Positions 40,671 through 53,300 of a stretch of 64,000 nt of DNA are shown here, one piece after another. This DNA comes from Euglena gracilis (Eukaryota > Euglenida > Euglenophyceae > Euglenales). The stretch is taken from the NCBI GenBank assembly GCA_039621445.1, contig CP154956.1, positions 85,122,474 to 85,186,473 on the forward strand, given 5' to 3'. The position numbers were made by a program, and so were the translations under genes. A model generated the notes under the pieces. It searched no databases. It was not told the origin of the DNA and worked only from the letters and a program-made list of their open reading frames with translations. Position 1 is the first letter of the stretch. Each line of letters starts with the position of its first letter.

Positions 40671-43387
40671 TTCGGGCCGATTTTGCTTTTGTCAGCCGAT
40701 GCCCATGGAAAATGGTGGACAAGGTCTTCCCTGGCCTGAGGTTTTCTGGCCATTTTTGCCACCATTGCTTATTTTTTTCCCCCAATTTTGTCCATCTTTG
40801 TCCACATCTTTGCCCATTTTTGCCCATTTTTTGTCCACTTCCGCAGGCTCAAGAAAGATGCAAGTCAAGAGGGGAAGGAAGTAACCAAAAAAAAAACAGT
40901 CAAAGGTGACCAAAAGTTACCAAAAGTTGGCAGAAACAGCTTCAAGTGGTCAAAAGTGACCAAAATTGGCCATACAGCAACAGAAGCTGCCCGAAGTGGG
41001 CAAAAAGTCGTCAGAGGTGGCCAAAAGCATCAAGAACAGCCTCAAGTGGGCAAAAGTGGCCAAAAGGCAGCGGATGCAGCCTCAAGTGGGCAAAAGTGGC
41101 CAAAGAGCAGCATGAGCAGCTTCAAGTGGGCAAAAAGTGGACAAAAGGGAAAAGCCGCAAAGAAGCCCAAAAGTGGCCAAGAGCAATAACGTTGACCAAA
41201 GTGACCAAAAAGCATCAGAAGCAGCCTAATATGGCTAAAAGTGGGCAAAGAAAGCCAATCATGACTTAACGTGGCCAAAAAGCAATGAAGAGCAATCAAA
41301 AGTGGCTGAAATGCAACCAGGAGCACTCAAAAGTGGTTAAAAAAACAATCAAACGTGGCTTACAGCAGCCTAAAGTTGGGACAATGCCAAAAGCATCTAA
41401 AAGTGGGCAAAAGAGGCCAAAATGTGGGCAAAAGTTGGCAAAAATGGCCAAAAGTGGACGAAACACGAAACACCTAATTCACTGATTGCTGTTGCTGGAA
41501 GAAAGGTGGTTCTGGATTTGTGAAAGATGCTTCCGTGTTGCGCCCCTGCAGTGTTTGAGAAGAACCGGCTTCGAGCCAGCATGCGACACTCGGAGTGCAC
41601 CACCATCTTCTCCACCACATGAGGTGCTTCTCGCTTGAAAACACACGACTCGGCGGCTTTTTAAAGCTTCTGGACAGGAAATGAGATCCAATCTCTTGAG
41701 GGTGGGGCATTGGATTTGGAACTCCCAAAATGGCAGGTGCCAAGTGGTTATTGGAACACGTTTGCTCAACGCCCTTGCGGAGGGTCGAACGGCTCATGGT
41801 TTCCGTGAGGTGGAAGGCCAGCCCCTGGAGACTCCTCCCCCAGGGAAGGGCCATCATAGTTTCCAAAGTTGGTTCGGCAAAAGCCATTTGCTGGCAATTT
41901 TTTTTCTCGAAAAGTCACCGCTGGGCTGCTCTGCGTCTTTTGAGAAACTCCTCAGCCAATTGTTCAGTTTTTAGACCAGCTTTGCCCCCCCCCCCCCCCC
42001 CGCAGAGTCTTTCCATTTCCACTTCCTGTGGAAGGACTCTGTGGAAGGACTTCCGCAGAGTCCACTTCCTGTGCTCCATTCCAGGTGGGGGCCGGTGCGA
42101 TGGCACTGGAGGCAGCTGCGAGTGCCCGCTTGCCGTGGACTTGTCGCTTTGCTGTCACCCCTGACGTCCCCCCCCCCTTCGAACAGATGGCACGCATGGA
42201 TCGGAACCCGGGCCGCCGCCGGGCTGAACGCGCCTTTTTGACCGCCACAACTGACCTCCTGACCAGACCTGACGGCTGGGCACCGACCGCTGGCCTTGTG
42301 GATTGCACCAGGCTGGGCTGCCACGAGCAGCCGCCTGTCAAAAGGTGCCCCCAGACCCCCCCCCCCAGACTGCCGAAATTCTGCCCATGTCACAGGCCTG
42401 GTGCCTGCCAACAAACCTGAAACCTGCCGACCAAGCCAATTATCCCTGAAAATGGCCATTTTCGGGCGCCAGGCCGGGGGGGGGGGGGGGCTGAAGCACT
42501 TCCCCAAAAGCCTGCCCCCCCCCCAGGGGGGGGTCGAAAATGCCTGCCCCCCCCCTGCCTACCAGCAGCACCCACCCCTGAACTTCCTTAAAAAGAAGCC
42601 TGCTCTCTGTGCTCCAGGTCCCGCAGCCGGTTTTCAAAAAGAAAAACCTGGTGGGTGCCTTCTTCCAATAGCACCCGGGGGGGGGGGGGGCGTCCGCCAA
42701 CCTCGGCAAATTGCAAGTGACTGGTTCAGGCCCTGAACGTCGGCTGTTGCATCACCCAGCCTGATCCCCCCCGTCTGCCCATGCCACGGCCAGGGCATCA
42801 GGAAGCCTTTTCCAGCCGAGGCCTCTTCTGTGAAATCCCCACTGGCGTATGAGAGGTGGCTGCAATCAAATCCTGGCATGTATGTGTGCTTGCCTTATTT
42901 TAAAAGTTCTGCTGCCATCCCAACCCCAGAGTGGGGTTTCCCACAGCCAGGCTGCATTTTGCCGCCTGAGCTGGACGTATGAGGGAACGGTACCATCTGG
43001 TAAGAGGGTCGAAAAAAAATTAAAGTTTTTTGTGATGATCACAACGTCCTTGGACGACACTCTGAGCAAGGGAATTTGGGGACATTTCCTCTTGAATTTT
43101 GATTGGGACCCAGATTTGGGGGGGATTGCTTGAATCACAGCTTGGGGATGGGATTCCACAAAGCTGAATCTCATCCTCACAATTGGATGGAAATCCTTGG
43201 GAGGAGTCGAGTCGCATTTTTCTGAAAATTTTCACTGATATTTTTTGAAAAATTATAAAAATGTTGAAGTTTTCATCATAAAATGTAGTTTGTTTTGGTG
43301 AAGTATTTCAAAATCCCTCAGGGAGGAGCCGAGACAATGTTGCAAACATCTTTGTCTCTGTTCGCTGCAGCCCCGTTCAGAAATGTG
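40671..43387. other. Intergenic stretch between the UPF0658-like and beta-helix genes
   Basis: Contains the caaaagtggccaaaag array (40850-41465) and family G-like cassettes (42.35-42.70 kb). 42064-42150 follows an acceptor (ccattccag) and in one frame reads GGRCDGTGGSCECPLAVDL, reminiscent of an EGF-like half; I could not attach it to either gene. Confidence 0.4.
40850..41465 (+). repeat. Degenerate word array caaaagtggccaaaag
   Basis: Around twenty-five copies of gtgg(c/g)caaaagtgg-like words, many with cagcctcaagtgggcaaaag or cagcttcaagtgggcaaaaa, spaced 20 to 40 nt. A smaller stretch of the same style occurs at 1255-1350. Confidence 0.85.
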
Positions 43388-43566
43388 ATGCCACTCGCCC
43401 TCCGTGTTGTTGCCCTGCTCGCTTGCTTTGTTGGTGTGTGCCCAGCGATGGCGCAGGGAACGACCGCCCTCCGACCGGGGGGCCAGCCTTCTTTCGTTCC
43501 TCCACACTGCCGAGCACCGTATCTGACGACATCATCATCAACAAGGAGGTCCATATTCCAGTTGCG
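43388..43566 (+). CDS. Beta-helix gene, signal-peptide exon(s)
   Basis: MPLALRVVALLACFV is a signal-peptide core. If a 53-nt intron (43434-43486, gtgtgt..ccag) is removed the frame runs into LPSTVSDDIIINKEVHIPVA and joins the next exon in phase 0. Read straight through instead it gives MPLALRVVALLACFVGVCPA and MAQGT with an ideal AMA-Q cleavage site, but then it leaves the beta-helix frame. Both readings are possible. Confidence 0.55.
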
Positions 43567-46500
43567 GTGTGCTTACTGACAAATAAGGTCATCCCAAGTG
43601 GTCTTGACCTCGGGGCCCATCCACACGACATCCGTCCGTGGCCTTTCAGGGAGTTGGCCATGCTGCACTTGTGATCAATTTTCTGTTTCCACCTCAATCG
43701 ATATGGGTGGGTGGCCCTGGGGACCTTTGCCAGTCTGAAGCAAGGGCTGGGATGTGATAAAATGTAAACATTCCACCCAGGAGGTTATTTTGTGGAAGTA
43801 ATTATGTATTCATCACTCTGAAGTTGTTTTTGAGGTGATTCCCAGAGTGCACCATGCTTTTTCTCGTGTTTTGCTGGTGCACCACAGCTGCCGAAATCTG
43901 AGCTGGAAAAAAAAAGTCTTGTCACCTTGTGGAAGGGTGTTTGTTTCTATGTCTTATCAGAAGCTGAGGTGGATGTGCAATATGTTTGACAATCTAAAAA
44001 TGCGAAATATTTAGTTTTATTAAGTTGCACAATTTGCTTTTTTTGCTATTTTTTTTGCAGCGGCACAAATATGCAAAAGGATTATATTAGATCATGTAAA
44101 AAAGACAAATATTGTCAGTTGAAAGAGGAAGATTGATTGGCAGCGAACCTCTTCGGTGCAGGGGAGACCTTGCAGCTGTTCCATTGAGTCTGTCGAAGCG
44201 TCCTCGTCACCATAATCGTCAAATATGACCTGGGGGCAGAGCAAGGAGGGCAAACAGGGGCGGAGGGGGCACCGCTTCAAGCGGGAAGGGAAATCACAGA
44301 CACCACTAGAGAAGGAAGGGGTTCGTTGGTTCGTTGATTGGTGGCCTCCAGCGCTCAAAGCACGACGCGGCATTTGGGACGTGCTTCGGAATACATAGGT
44401 AGGATGACTGCCATGACCACCAGAGAGTACGGAGTTTAAGAAATCTGAGAAGCGATGCCTGAATCCTGATGACCTTTGTCTCCCACAGACAGCGGTGGAA
44501 GTCGAGGCAGGCGTCACCCTCACCTTCACCCGAGAAGGAAAGATTTGGGTGGATGGCACCCTGATCCTGCATGGGTCACCTAAACAGTCCATTGCCATTA
44601 ATGGGCTGGATCAGGTTTGCCACTGCATTTTGATGTTGATGTTAATTAGTCCACTCTTTATTACACTCTGGCCCCACTCGAATTTTTCTCTTTTTTGAGG
44701 GCCCTCGTTTGAACAAACATTGTTCATTGTTTCTGCTTGAAACCAAACATGCCAAATTAATTTGTGTGGTTTTTTGCCTTGCTTTTTTTTGCAATAATTG
44801 GGAGTTTTTTTTTACCCCAATTTTGTGTACTTCAAAAGAGGACAGAAGAAATCAGATCTTGCCTGTTTTTGATTGATTACAGACAGGCTTAGGCGGCGCG
44901 AATTGCCCAAATTTTTTGCGATTTTTTGCACGCTTGGGGTGCGCGGGTTTCCGTTTACGAAACTCACTGTTTTGTGCCCGAAATTTTGAGAGGATGGCAC
45001 CAGCACAAAAATTTGGGTCGTTAAGGGTCCATTTTAAGCATTTTGACAAAGTGGCGATATTGAGAATTTATGGTCGTTTTAGGGGGGGTTTTGGAAAACA
45101 CCCCCCTGGAACTCCCTGAAATTTTGAAAAACAGAAAACAGTGGGAGAACAACTGGCCACCGGAGCCCCGGTTGTTTGGTGAGGCTGCCGGACCCCCCCT
45201 CTGAAGGGGGGGGTGACACAGTGTGGCAGGTGACGAAGAGGCACCCGCTTAAGCAACCCGCGCATTTTTGGACCTCTCGTGAGTGCCGACGTCCAGTGAC
45301 GGGGGAGGTGAACACACAGCACTGCCCAACAGATGCTACAATTTCTTGGAAGAGATGTTTTAAGCGGTAAACCGCACAAAACTTGTTTTTGTGATGAAGA
45401 GATGCTGGCCTACCGGAGGGGACTGGACTGGGAACAAAGGTAAAAATGAGATTAGGCGGTTTACCGCGTACAGAAGTTATGATTCCTCAGGCGGAAACCC
45501 GCGCAGAAGGGTTTGAGAATGAGAACAGCTCGTGTTTGTGGATGGCACGTGGGAGCGGGAAGTGGGAACGCGCAGAAACCTCCAGAAGTCGGTCACCACG
45601 TGGAGTTGTTAACGAACAAGTTTGGGGGAGAGGGAGGAGATTTTGAGACATTGGTGGATGGTAGCAGTGGGCGGTTATCCGCTTACTTCGCTTTTACTTT
45701 GCGCGGGTTTCCGCACAGATGAGGTTTGAGCGGAAACCCGCGTGGAGCTTGTTGCTGTCCTGGTGGGTTGTGTTTGTGATATTTTGGTGTCTCAGCATTG
45801 TCGGTGTCAGTGGTGACGTGTGGCGACATCGTTTTTGACAGTTGGGCGGGACAGGTTGAAAGGGAGCCGTGGCTGCTGCACCGGGACAGCAAGTACCCGA
45901 TCAGGCGGAAACCCGCCTGGCATTTGAGCAGGAGGTGGACACCCTCCTCTGCAATGAGGAGGCGGTAATGTTCCCCCTGGCTAGTGCTGGAGGGGTGGCT
46001 GCAGGGACAGCAGTGGAACGCACGTGTCAGTTGCCAGGCCGGGTGAGCTGCGGTAGAGAAGGTGTTTTGTTACTGTCCTGAAAAACGGCCAAAAAAACTG
46101 AGGTTGATTTCTCAGGAGGAACAGAAGCACCTCCCAGAGCCCTCCACCCGGAACCCAACGGTCTTGGTGGCCCAAAATCAGGGTTTGGGGAAGGCCGACG
46201 AAGAAGTGATTCAAGATACGGACGGAGAAACGCCTGTTTCAGCAGCTGGTGGTAACAGTCGAACAATTTCAGGGGGTTTTGGGAAGGAGTCCTCCAAGTT
46301 CTGAAAAAATTAAGGCCTTTTCAATTGCTTTTTGGAAGAGTGTTACAGCATTTTTCCTTTGAAAAGCTGCAGTTTTCGCTGAAATTCAGACAGAATACCC
46401 AAACCACCTCTTTTTTTACTGGCTCTTCTTCCCTTGGGGTCGGCAACATGCTTCCGGAGGAGACAACGGTGGTCTCCACCGTCAGAAGCTGTGTGGAAGG

Positions 46501-49500
46501 GGGGTAACCCAAAAGGCGGTCGTTCTCAACCAACGACGGGTCGATGTTTGACCCGATGCATCTGGCTTCCATCCATGTAACCACTCTCAGCGCAAGTGTC
46601 TCCGGTCCTTTTGGAAACCACCCCTGCTCTGAGTGCCCAGGTTTAAGGGCTGCCCATCTCTCTTTGTTTGGTCAAACCCCGTTGGTGCAATCTCCTCTCC
46701 CTGGTTTCCATAAACCTCCACCCCTCAAACTCACCACAACACTCCAGACACCATTCAGTTGCAAACTGCCTGGCAGCCTGGCAACAAAGTCTGTCGTCCG
46801 TGTACTCCGCAAAGATTCACGCCTGTGACTGGTGTCACAAGTAGGGTTGCAAAACTTTGCCAACAAACCAGCAGACTTCTTTTCTAGGGTGGTTTCCATC
46901 TTCTACCCCCATCCCATCGTCCACAAATGCTTTGCTTTTTCTGCCCACCCTCAACCCGGCCACACGGATTCCCGCTTACACCCAGTCGCTTTACACTCAA
47001 CACGTATACACACACAGCAGGCGGATTCCCTCCCACCAGTCATCAACTGTTTGTGTTATTGTACGCGGTAATCCGCGTACCGTGCTTTGTTTGCACTTGT
47101 ACGCGGTTATCCGCGTACAAGTGCATTGTGCGCGGATTACCGCGTAAACGTTTAACTATGTCGTCTGTCACCTCTTGTTTCGTTTTACGCGGTTATCCGC
47201 ACACACACTTGCATTGTTCACTCGTCTCTCAAATACTGTTATTAACATAAGCCATGGACACACAGCCCCATGTCACACCCGTTCAAAGCCGGTGTTTTTC
47301 CACCCATTTCAAACAGTTCTAGTACACCCCCAACTCACACAACTCACACACAATCGGAAATCGGTTAAGCGGAATACCGCGCAAAACCACTTTCATAAAA
47401 TTTTTGCTTAAAGCCGCCACACACCCCTCTCAGCTCAAATATTTGTGCCCTTTTAGCTGTTTTTAAAACAGCCAAAAAACGCCAAAAAACGCAAAAATCG
47501 GGTGGGCAATTCGCGCCGCCTAAGACAGGACCATGTGCGTTTGCGAACATGTTGTTTCCATCCAGGGGTTTTTTTAGTCGTAGACCCCCGGGGGCGGGGA
47601 GGGGGGGTAGAGTGGGTGGACCCGGCCGAGCCCCCCCCCCGGGGGGGGGTCCCCCCGGAGGGGGCTGGGATATACTTTTCGGCGCCAAAGGCGCCGAAAA
47701 AGTGCTATTTTTAGCACTTTTCGCGATTTTTCGGCCATTTTTTGTGGGTCCCGGGACCCCCCCGGGGGGGCCAGGGGGTGGGTGGGTGGGCCCCCCCCAG
47801 TCTTAAAATAAACCACTGCTTCCATCTTGAACCTCTTTGCTGATCTTTTTCATCCTTCAAAATCCAATTATTCTTCGAAGACAACAGAATATGGCGCGGT
47901 GCACGCCGTCGCTCGCGCCAGAGTGAAACGTGCCCTTTTTGTGTGGGTAGCTATATTTATTTACAGCCTCCCCTGTCCTTATGGGACCAAAAATGCCACC
48001 GTTGCTGAGCTACCCAATGTGGTGTTCTTCTCATGGAAGCTCGCACCTCCCCCCCCCCAGCCCAGGGGTTGGGTTGGGAGGCAGTGGGACCCAAATCGAC
48101 CCCCCGGGCGGTATGTGCTACGTGCCGCTGTAGGCGGGCATCCCATAGCACATCCGGGGGTTCTTATCCTGATGCAGTCGTTCAGAATGTATCATTTTTG
48201 TGTTTTGTTGTTCCTGGTGTATTGAAGGTCATTTACTTGTATATATGTATGTGCATATTTTGTGTGTGTGTGTGTGTGCGTATATGTGTATGCAATAATC
48301 TGCTCAAATAATTTTTCAGCATCCCCCCCCTCGACGGTTTCCGGGTTCTCCCAGGCTGGAGGAGGGTTGTATTTCCGCCCCGAGAGCCTGGGACCAGGGC
48401 TGAATGGGAATTCAGAAATGCTTTGCGGCCCCAGGGCTCGATGCAAAGAGGGTGTCTGGGGTTTAGGTGGGGTGCCCCCCAGCCCTTGACTGTGGATGGC
48501 AGGGGTCCAGACCCCCCCCCAACTGCCAAAGGTGGTCCAGGCAGACCCCAGGGGGCTTACCCCGCCCAAAAGGTCAATTTTGTGCTGCATTTGGCGGCAT
48601 TTTCGCGCCGGAAAATTTGGCATTTCAACAAAATCGCGCCACACCCACAGGCTTTCCCACCCAGCCCTGCCGGGGACTGCTGCAAGGGGTGGCGCTGCAA
48701 GGGGCGGGCCGCCTGGTGGCGGAGGAGGGGGCCCGGCCATCCCGTCGCATGGATCGGCTCCCGCCTCCCGTCCGTGGGTCCGAACCGACGGTGAGGATGG
48801 GGGGGCAGTTCCGACCACTGTTTTTCAATGGGGTTGGCAGCTGTCCCCGCTCTTGACGCAGTCTTTCCTTCCCGGCAGAAGGGAGGGGGGCGAAGGCAAG
48901 GGTCTGCCGCCAGGGGCTTCTGCGGCGGGCGGGAATCGCGGCCCGACGGCACACGGCACACGGCACACGGCTCGCGTCATGGCCGGGTCGGCGGGGCTGT
49001 TCCGCGGGGGGATGGGCAGGACTGCGGCTGGTCAACGTCACCCTCGTTGGCGTGGGGCTGGAGGCCCGCGGGGCGGAGGTGAAGGTGGTGGCGGCAAAGT
49101 TTGTCGGCGCGGCGGCGGGGGCGGCGCCGTGTGTTTCGGCCTCCGGGCAGGCCGGGGCGCTGGTGGTGGAGCGGTCCGTATTTGAAGGATGCCGCGGGCA
49201 CGCCATTGACGCTGCAAAGTGTGTGTGGTGCTGTTGGTCTTGGATGCCTTTTTTTTTGCAACGTGTTTCATTGCCTTTGGGTGCTTGGTGGATTGCACAA
49301 TGTAGTTTAATACTACGTGCAATAAGTGGACACAACATGCAATGCTTTTAATTGATCTTTTTCAATATTTTATTTTTTATTTTTTATTCGTTATTTGTTT
49401 GTTTATATTGTCTTTCCAATGGCGTGGTGTACTGTTGTTGGATGTAGACCATTTGCTCAAAATAGGTTTATTTAATGTTAACGTCGAAAATGTGAAAATG

Positions 49501-50273
49501 TTATTTAAATACAGGCTGCTCCCACAGGTTTTCTGGGACGCTGAGCATCGAGGGGTGCCTCATCACGGACAGTCGGCGATATGCCATCGCCGTTCAGGCG
49601 GAAGGGTCGTCCCATATCGAGGGCAATCATTTTCGTGCCAACAGTGGGGTCCTAGTCTGCACAGGCCGAGTTGCCCTCCTCGACACTGCTGCAACTGATG
49701 ACAAGCCAGGGCCATCGTTCATTGGGTGTTGACCTGAGCACCTCTCTGCACACGTGCGTACATTCACGCGCCGCAAACGTGCACGCATTACCTGTGCACA
49801 TGCTTAGTGCACACCCGAACCGATTTTCAACCCATTTTGGTTTGGCGGGTTCCCGTTGGGTCGCCAGTTGAATTTCGTCGACGGTGGCAAACCTGTCCTC
49901 CGGCGGGGCATCCCCTCTCTCTCAGCTGGCACAGGGGTCCGACCTGACCTCAAACTTGGTTCACCCCCTTGACCCAGTCTGTGTGTGTCCCATCCCCGTC
50001 TCTATGTCACATGACACACTTTGGACTATGGCGGCGGAGTGACCTGCGGTCCACTGGGTTCACCCTGGGTTTTCGTATTGATCGTGGTTCTGACGGCAGC
50101 CCGCACGGCATGTGTGGTCCCGAAACGACGTCATCGGCAACTCTGCCAGTTTGCATGGTGATCCGTGGTCCAGGTGTGGGGTCGGACCGGTGCGTACACA
50201 TCACCCCCTCCCCACCCGCCAGCTCTGGTTCTTTGTTCATCTGACCAGCTTTCGTCGGATATTGATGGCTCGG

Positions 50274-50325
<52 letters not shown>

Positions 50326-53300
50326 GACCCTCTCCTGTCGGGAAAGGTAGGGATGGCGTCATAACAAACCAGAAACCATCGGACAAAGCGTGAGGCAACA
50401 AAATGAAGATTTTCTTTCCTCCGGATGCTGCACTCACAGGATTGGCTTCAATTTCACACAGCGTGTTGCAGCAGAGCTGGCTGGGGCACTGTTGCGTGGG
50501 GTGGGGTGGGGTCGTGCCAGTGTGTACACACCATCACCGCAGCCCATGGGATGGCAGAGGGCTTTGGGACACGCAAATTTTTCAGGTCTCCCACTATTGA
50601 TGCACCCACTGTACATCCTGAACACAAAACGCGAGTGTTTTTGAATTATAATAACACAAACCACGAGCATTGGGAGAATGACTTTCCACTCAATTATGTC
50701 GTGGGTTCCACCCCTTGGCTGCATTTCCAAAATTAATCTAAGGATAATAATAGCAACAGCAATAACAATAACAATAAGAATGGTGATGATGATGATGATG
50801 ATGGTAATCATAAAAATGATAATTAATAATCGTTATAATCAATAATAAAAAGAGTGAAAAATGCTCAAACATTTGTGCTCAGGGGCAACGTACTCTACAT
50901 CCATCGCTGCGAGGTGGACGTCGCAGAGAACACGGTCGCCGACACCGCCCCCGAGCCCCCGGAGACGTCCACCGGGGCCTCGCACTCCGCCCCGCGGCCC
51001 CGCAGCCTGGCCAACGTCTTCGATGCCCGGGTCACGCTCGTAAACAACGTCCTGGTCAACAACTCCGGTTTTGCGTACATCATCAACGTGGGGGGTGTGC
51101 CTCTCCTCCCGAATGGAAGACACGTGGGGGCTCCAGCCTGTGGGCAACGCAGGCATCGCACCATGACTGATTGACGAAATGGATTACATCGACAATATTG
51201 ATGAAGAAATACAAATGTGTTCAAAATGTTGTGGTTGGGGGTTGCGCTGCTATAAAAGAAACATCGAAGGGAGAACACAAAGGCATTTTTTGCGGGGTTT
51301 TTTTGTGTCTTTATATTTTTAGCAAAATTTGTTCTTTTGTATATTTGTTTTGCTTTTCTCCGAGGTTTTTGATTTCTGCTGGAAAAATTTTTTGGATTTC
51401 TGCTGGAAAAATTCCGACTTCGGACCTCATTTTCCCCTGGCGCCAAAGTTTTGGTTGAATTTTTTTGTTATTTTTTTATTTTTTTTGGCCAACAAGCTGC
51501 ACACGCATACACACACACACGCACACGCACGCACGCATATGTATGTATGTATGTATGTATGCATGTACGTATGTATGTATGCATGCATGCATGCATGTAT
51601 GTATGTATGTATGTATGTATGTATGTATGTATGTATGTATGTATGTATGTATGTATGTATGTATGTATGTATGTATGATCCATGTTTATTGGGCTGCCTC
51701 ATTTTATTCAGTGTTCGCGCATTTAGCAATTTTTTGTATTCACGAATTTGAACCTGTGGTGCAAATGTACGCGCTACTCAGTGGATGCGTCCGTGCTTTG
51801 CCAATCGTCCCGCCACGTCAGGATCCCTCTCGAGGGTCAAGCTGCGGCACAACCTCTTCTCCAACGCCAACCCCAAGAGCGAACCTTTGCTCACGTAGGA
51901 GACGCCAACCTCCTCATCGCTTCCAGGAGGGGGGGATAATTGCCAGGAAACACTGGCAGAAAAAAATGCATGACAGAATTTTCCGGAAGGCGCTTGAAGG
52001 ATTCGCCCCTATCCCACTGTCCCAATGACTTCTGTGTTTTCTCTCTTTCCCGCAAAACGAAACTTGCTGAACTCCCCCAGACTCTTGCTGAATTTGCGCC
52101 CACAAATTGGCAGGTGTATTATTTGCCTCCCCAGAAATTCCCCTTTGGGACGACCAGGGGGTCCTTGAGGGACAGGAGGTTTTTTTTCCTTTGAGGACCG
52201 CCCTTAGGCCAAATTGACGGCCAACGACTCATAATCGAAGAGTCAAAAAATCACACTTTTTGATGTTTTGGGTGGACGATGGTGCAAAATTGCCAGACAT
52301 CATTTATTTCCCGAACTTTTTTTTGATATCGACCTGTTTTCGCCAAGATGTGGCCATTTTTTGACCATTTTTCCTGTTTTTTTATCATTGTGTGTGCTGG
52401 GATAGGGATTCCTTCTCATCTTGGACCGCCCTGGGGCATTTCCTATTCTCCCCCTCCGAGGAAACGAGGCAGCCCCTTGGAGCGAGGGCTCGGGGCGGAG
52501 AAAGAACGTGGACGTGGCCAACGAGGCGCTGGAGGCCGTGGTCGACGCGCGGCTGAACTGGTGGGGCTGTGCCACGCTGTCGTGCGTGCGGCAGCGCGTC
52601 CTGGACTTCACGGAGGGTGGGGAGCAGGCTTTTGTTTTTGACTCAGAAGACCCCCTCAGGAGGGTGGGGGTGGGTCCGGGGCCGCATCCTGGGCCGGGGG
52701 CTCGGATATGGGTCTTGGGGAGAAGCGACGAGATTTTTAGGGGGAATTGCCCTCCCCCGGCCCCATTTTTTGAGGGTTCCCTGGGGGGGGGGGTCCGGGC
52801 CGGCTGGGCTGGTGGGGGGGAACCCCCCTCCCCCCTCCCCCCCCCCCCCCCCCCCTCCCCCCCGGGGGGGTCTTAAAAAGAAGCCTGGCAGGGAGCGGTA
52901 CGGGGTGGTCGCCTTCCAGCCGTTCCTGACCAGCCTGGACGGCACCAGTGAGGTGTGCATTTTCAATCTAATGCACTCCAGTGCTCCCGCCAGGAAGAGG
53001 GGAAAAAATGTCGCCAGCCATTTGGACACCGGCTGAACTTGACGCAAGGCCGGCCCCAGGCGGTGCCCTGCACTGGTGGGCCTAATGCCGTTAGGGTGTG
53101 TGTCGACCCCCTTCCAGGGGGGGGGGTTGCTGATTGAGCTTTCAACGTGACTGATTGGTGGGAAGGGATGTGTAAGAAGCCTGGTGGGTGGTGGGGTGAC
53201 TCTCCCCAGATGTCAGGTGGGAGTTTCCGGCACCCCCACCCCCCTCTTTGGCAGTTTCTCAAGATCACGGAAAAAAATTTTCTGGCGCAGCGTTGCTTTG

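Noticed and set aside
42064-42150. Possible EGF-like exon (GGRCDGTGGSCECP)
   Set aside because: Follows a good acceptor, but only part of one EGF pattern is present and it falls between two genes without phase-compatible neighbours.
48496-49185. 229-codon + frame covering the GC-rich beta-helix exons
   Set aside because: It is an out-of-phase shadow of exons 48651-48790 and 48914-49218; the beta-helix rung pattern is in another frame that joins the neighbouring exons.
48625-49338. 237-codon - strand frame rich in Ala, Pro, Thr and Arg
   Set aside because: Antisense shadow of the same GC-rich exons with no recognisable domain.
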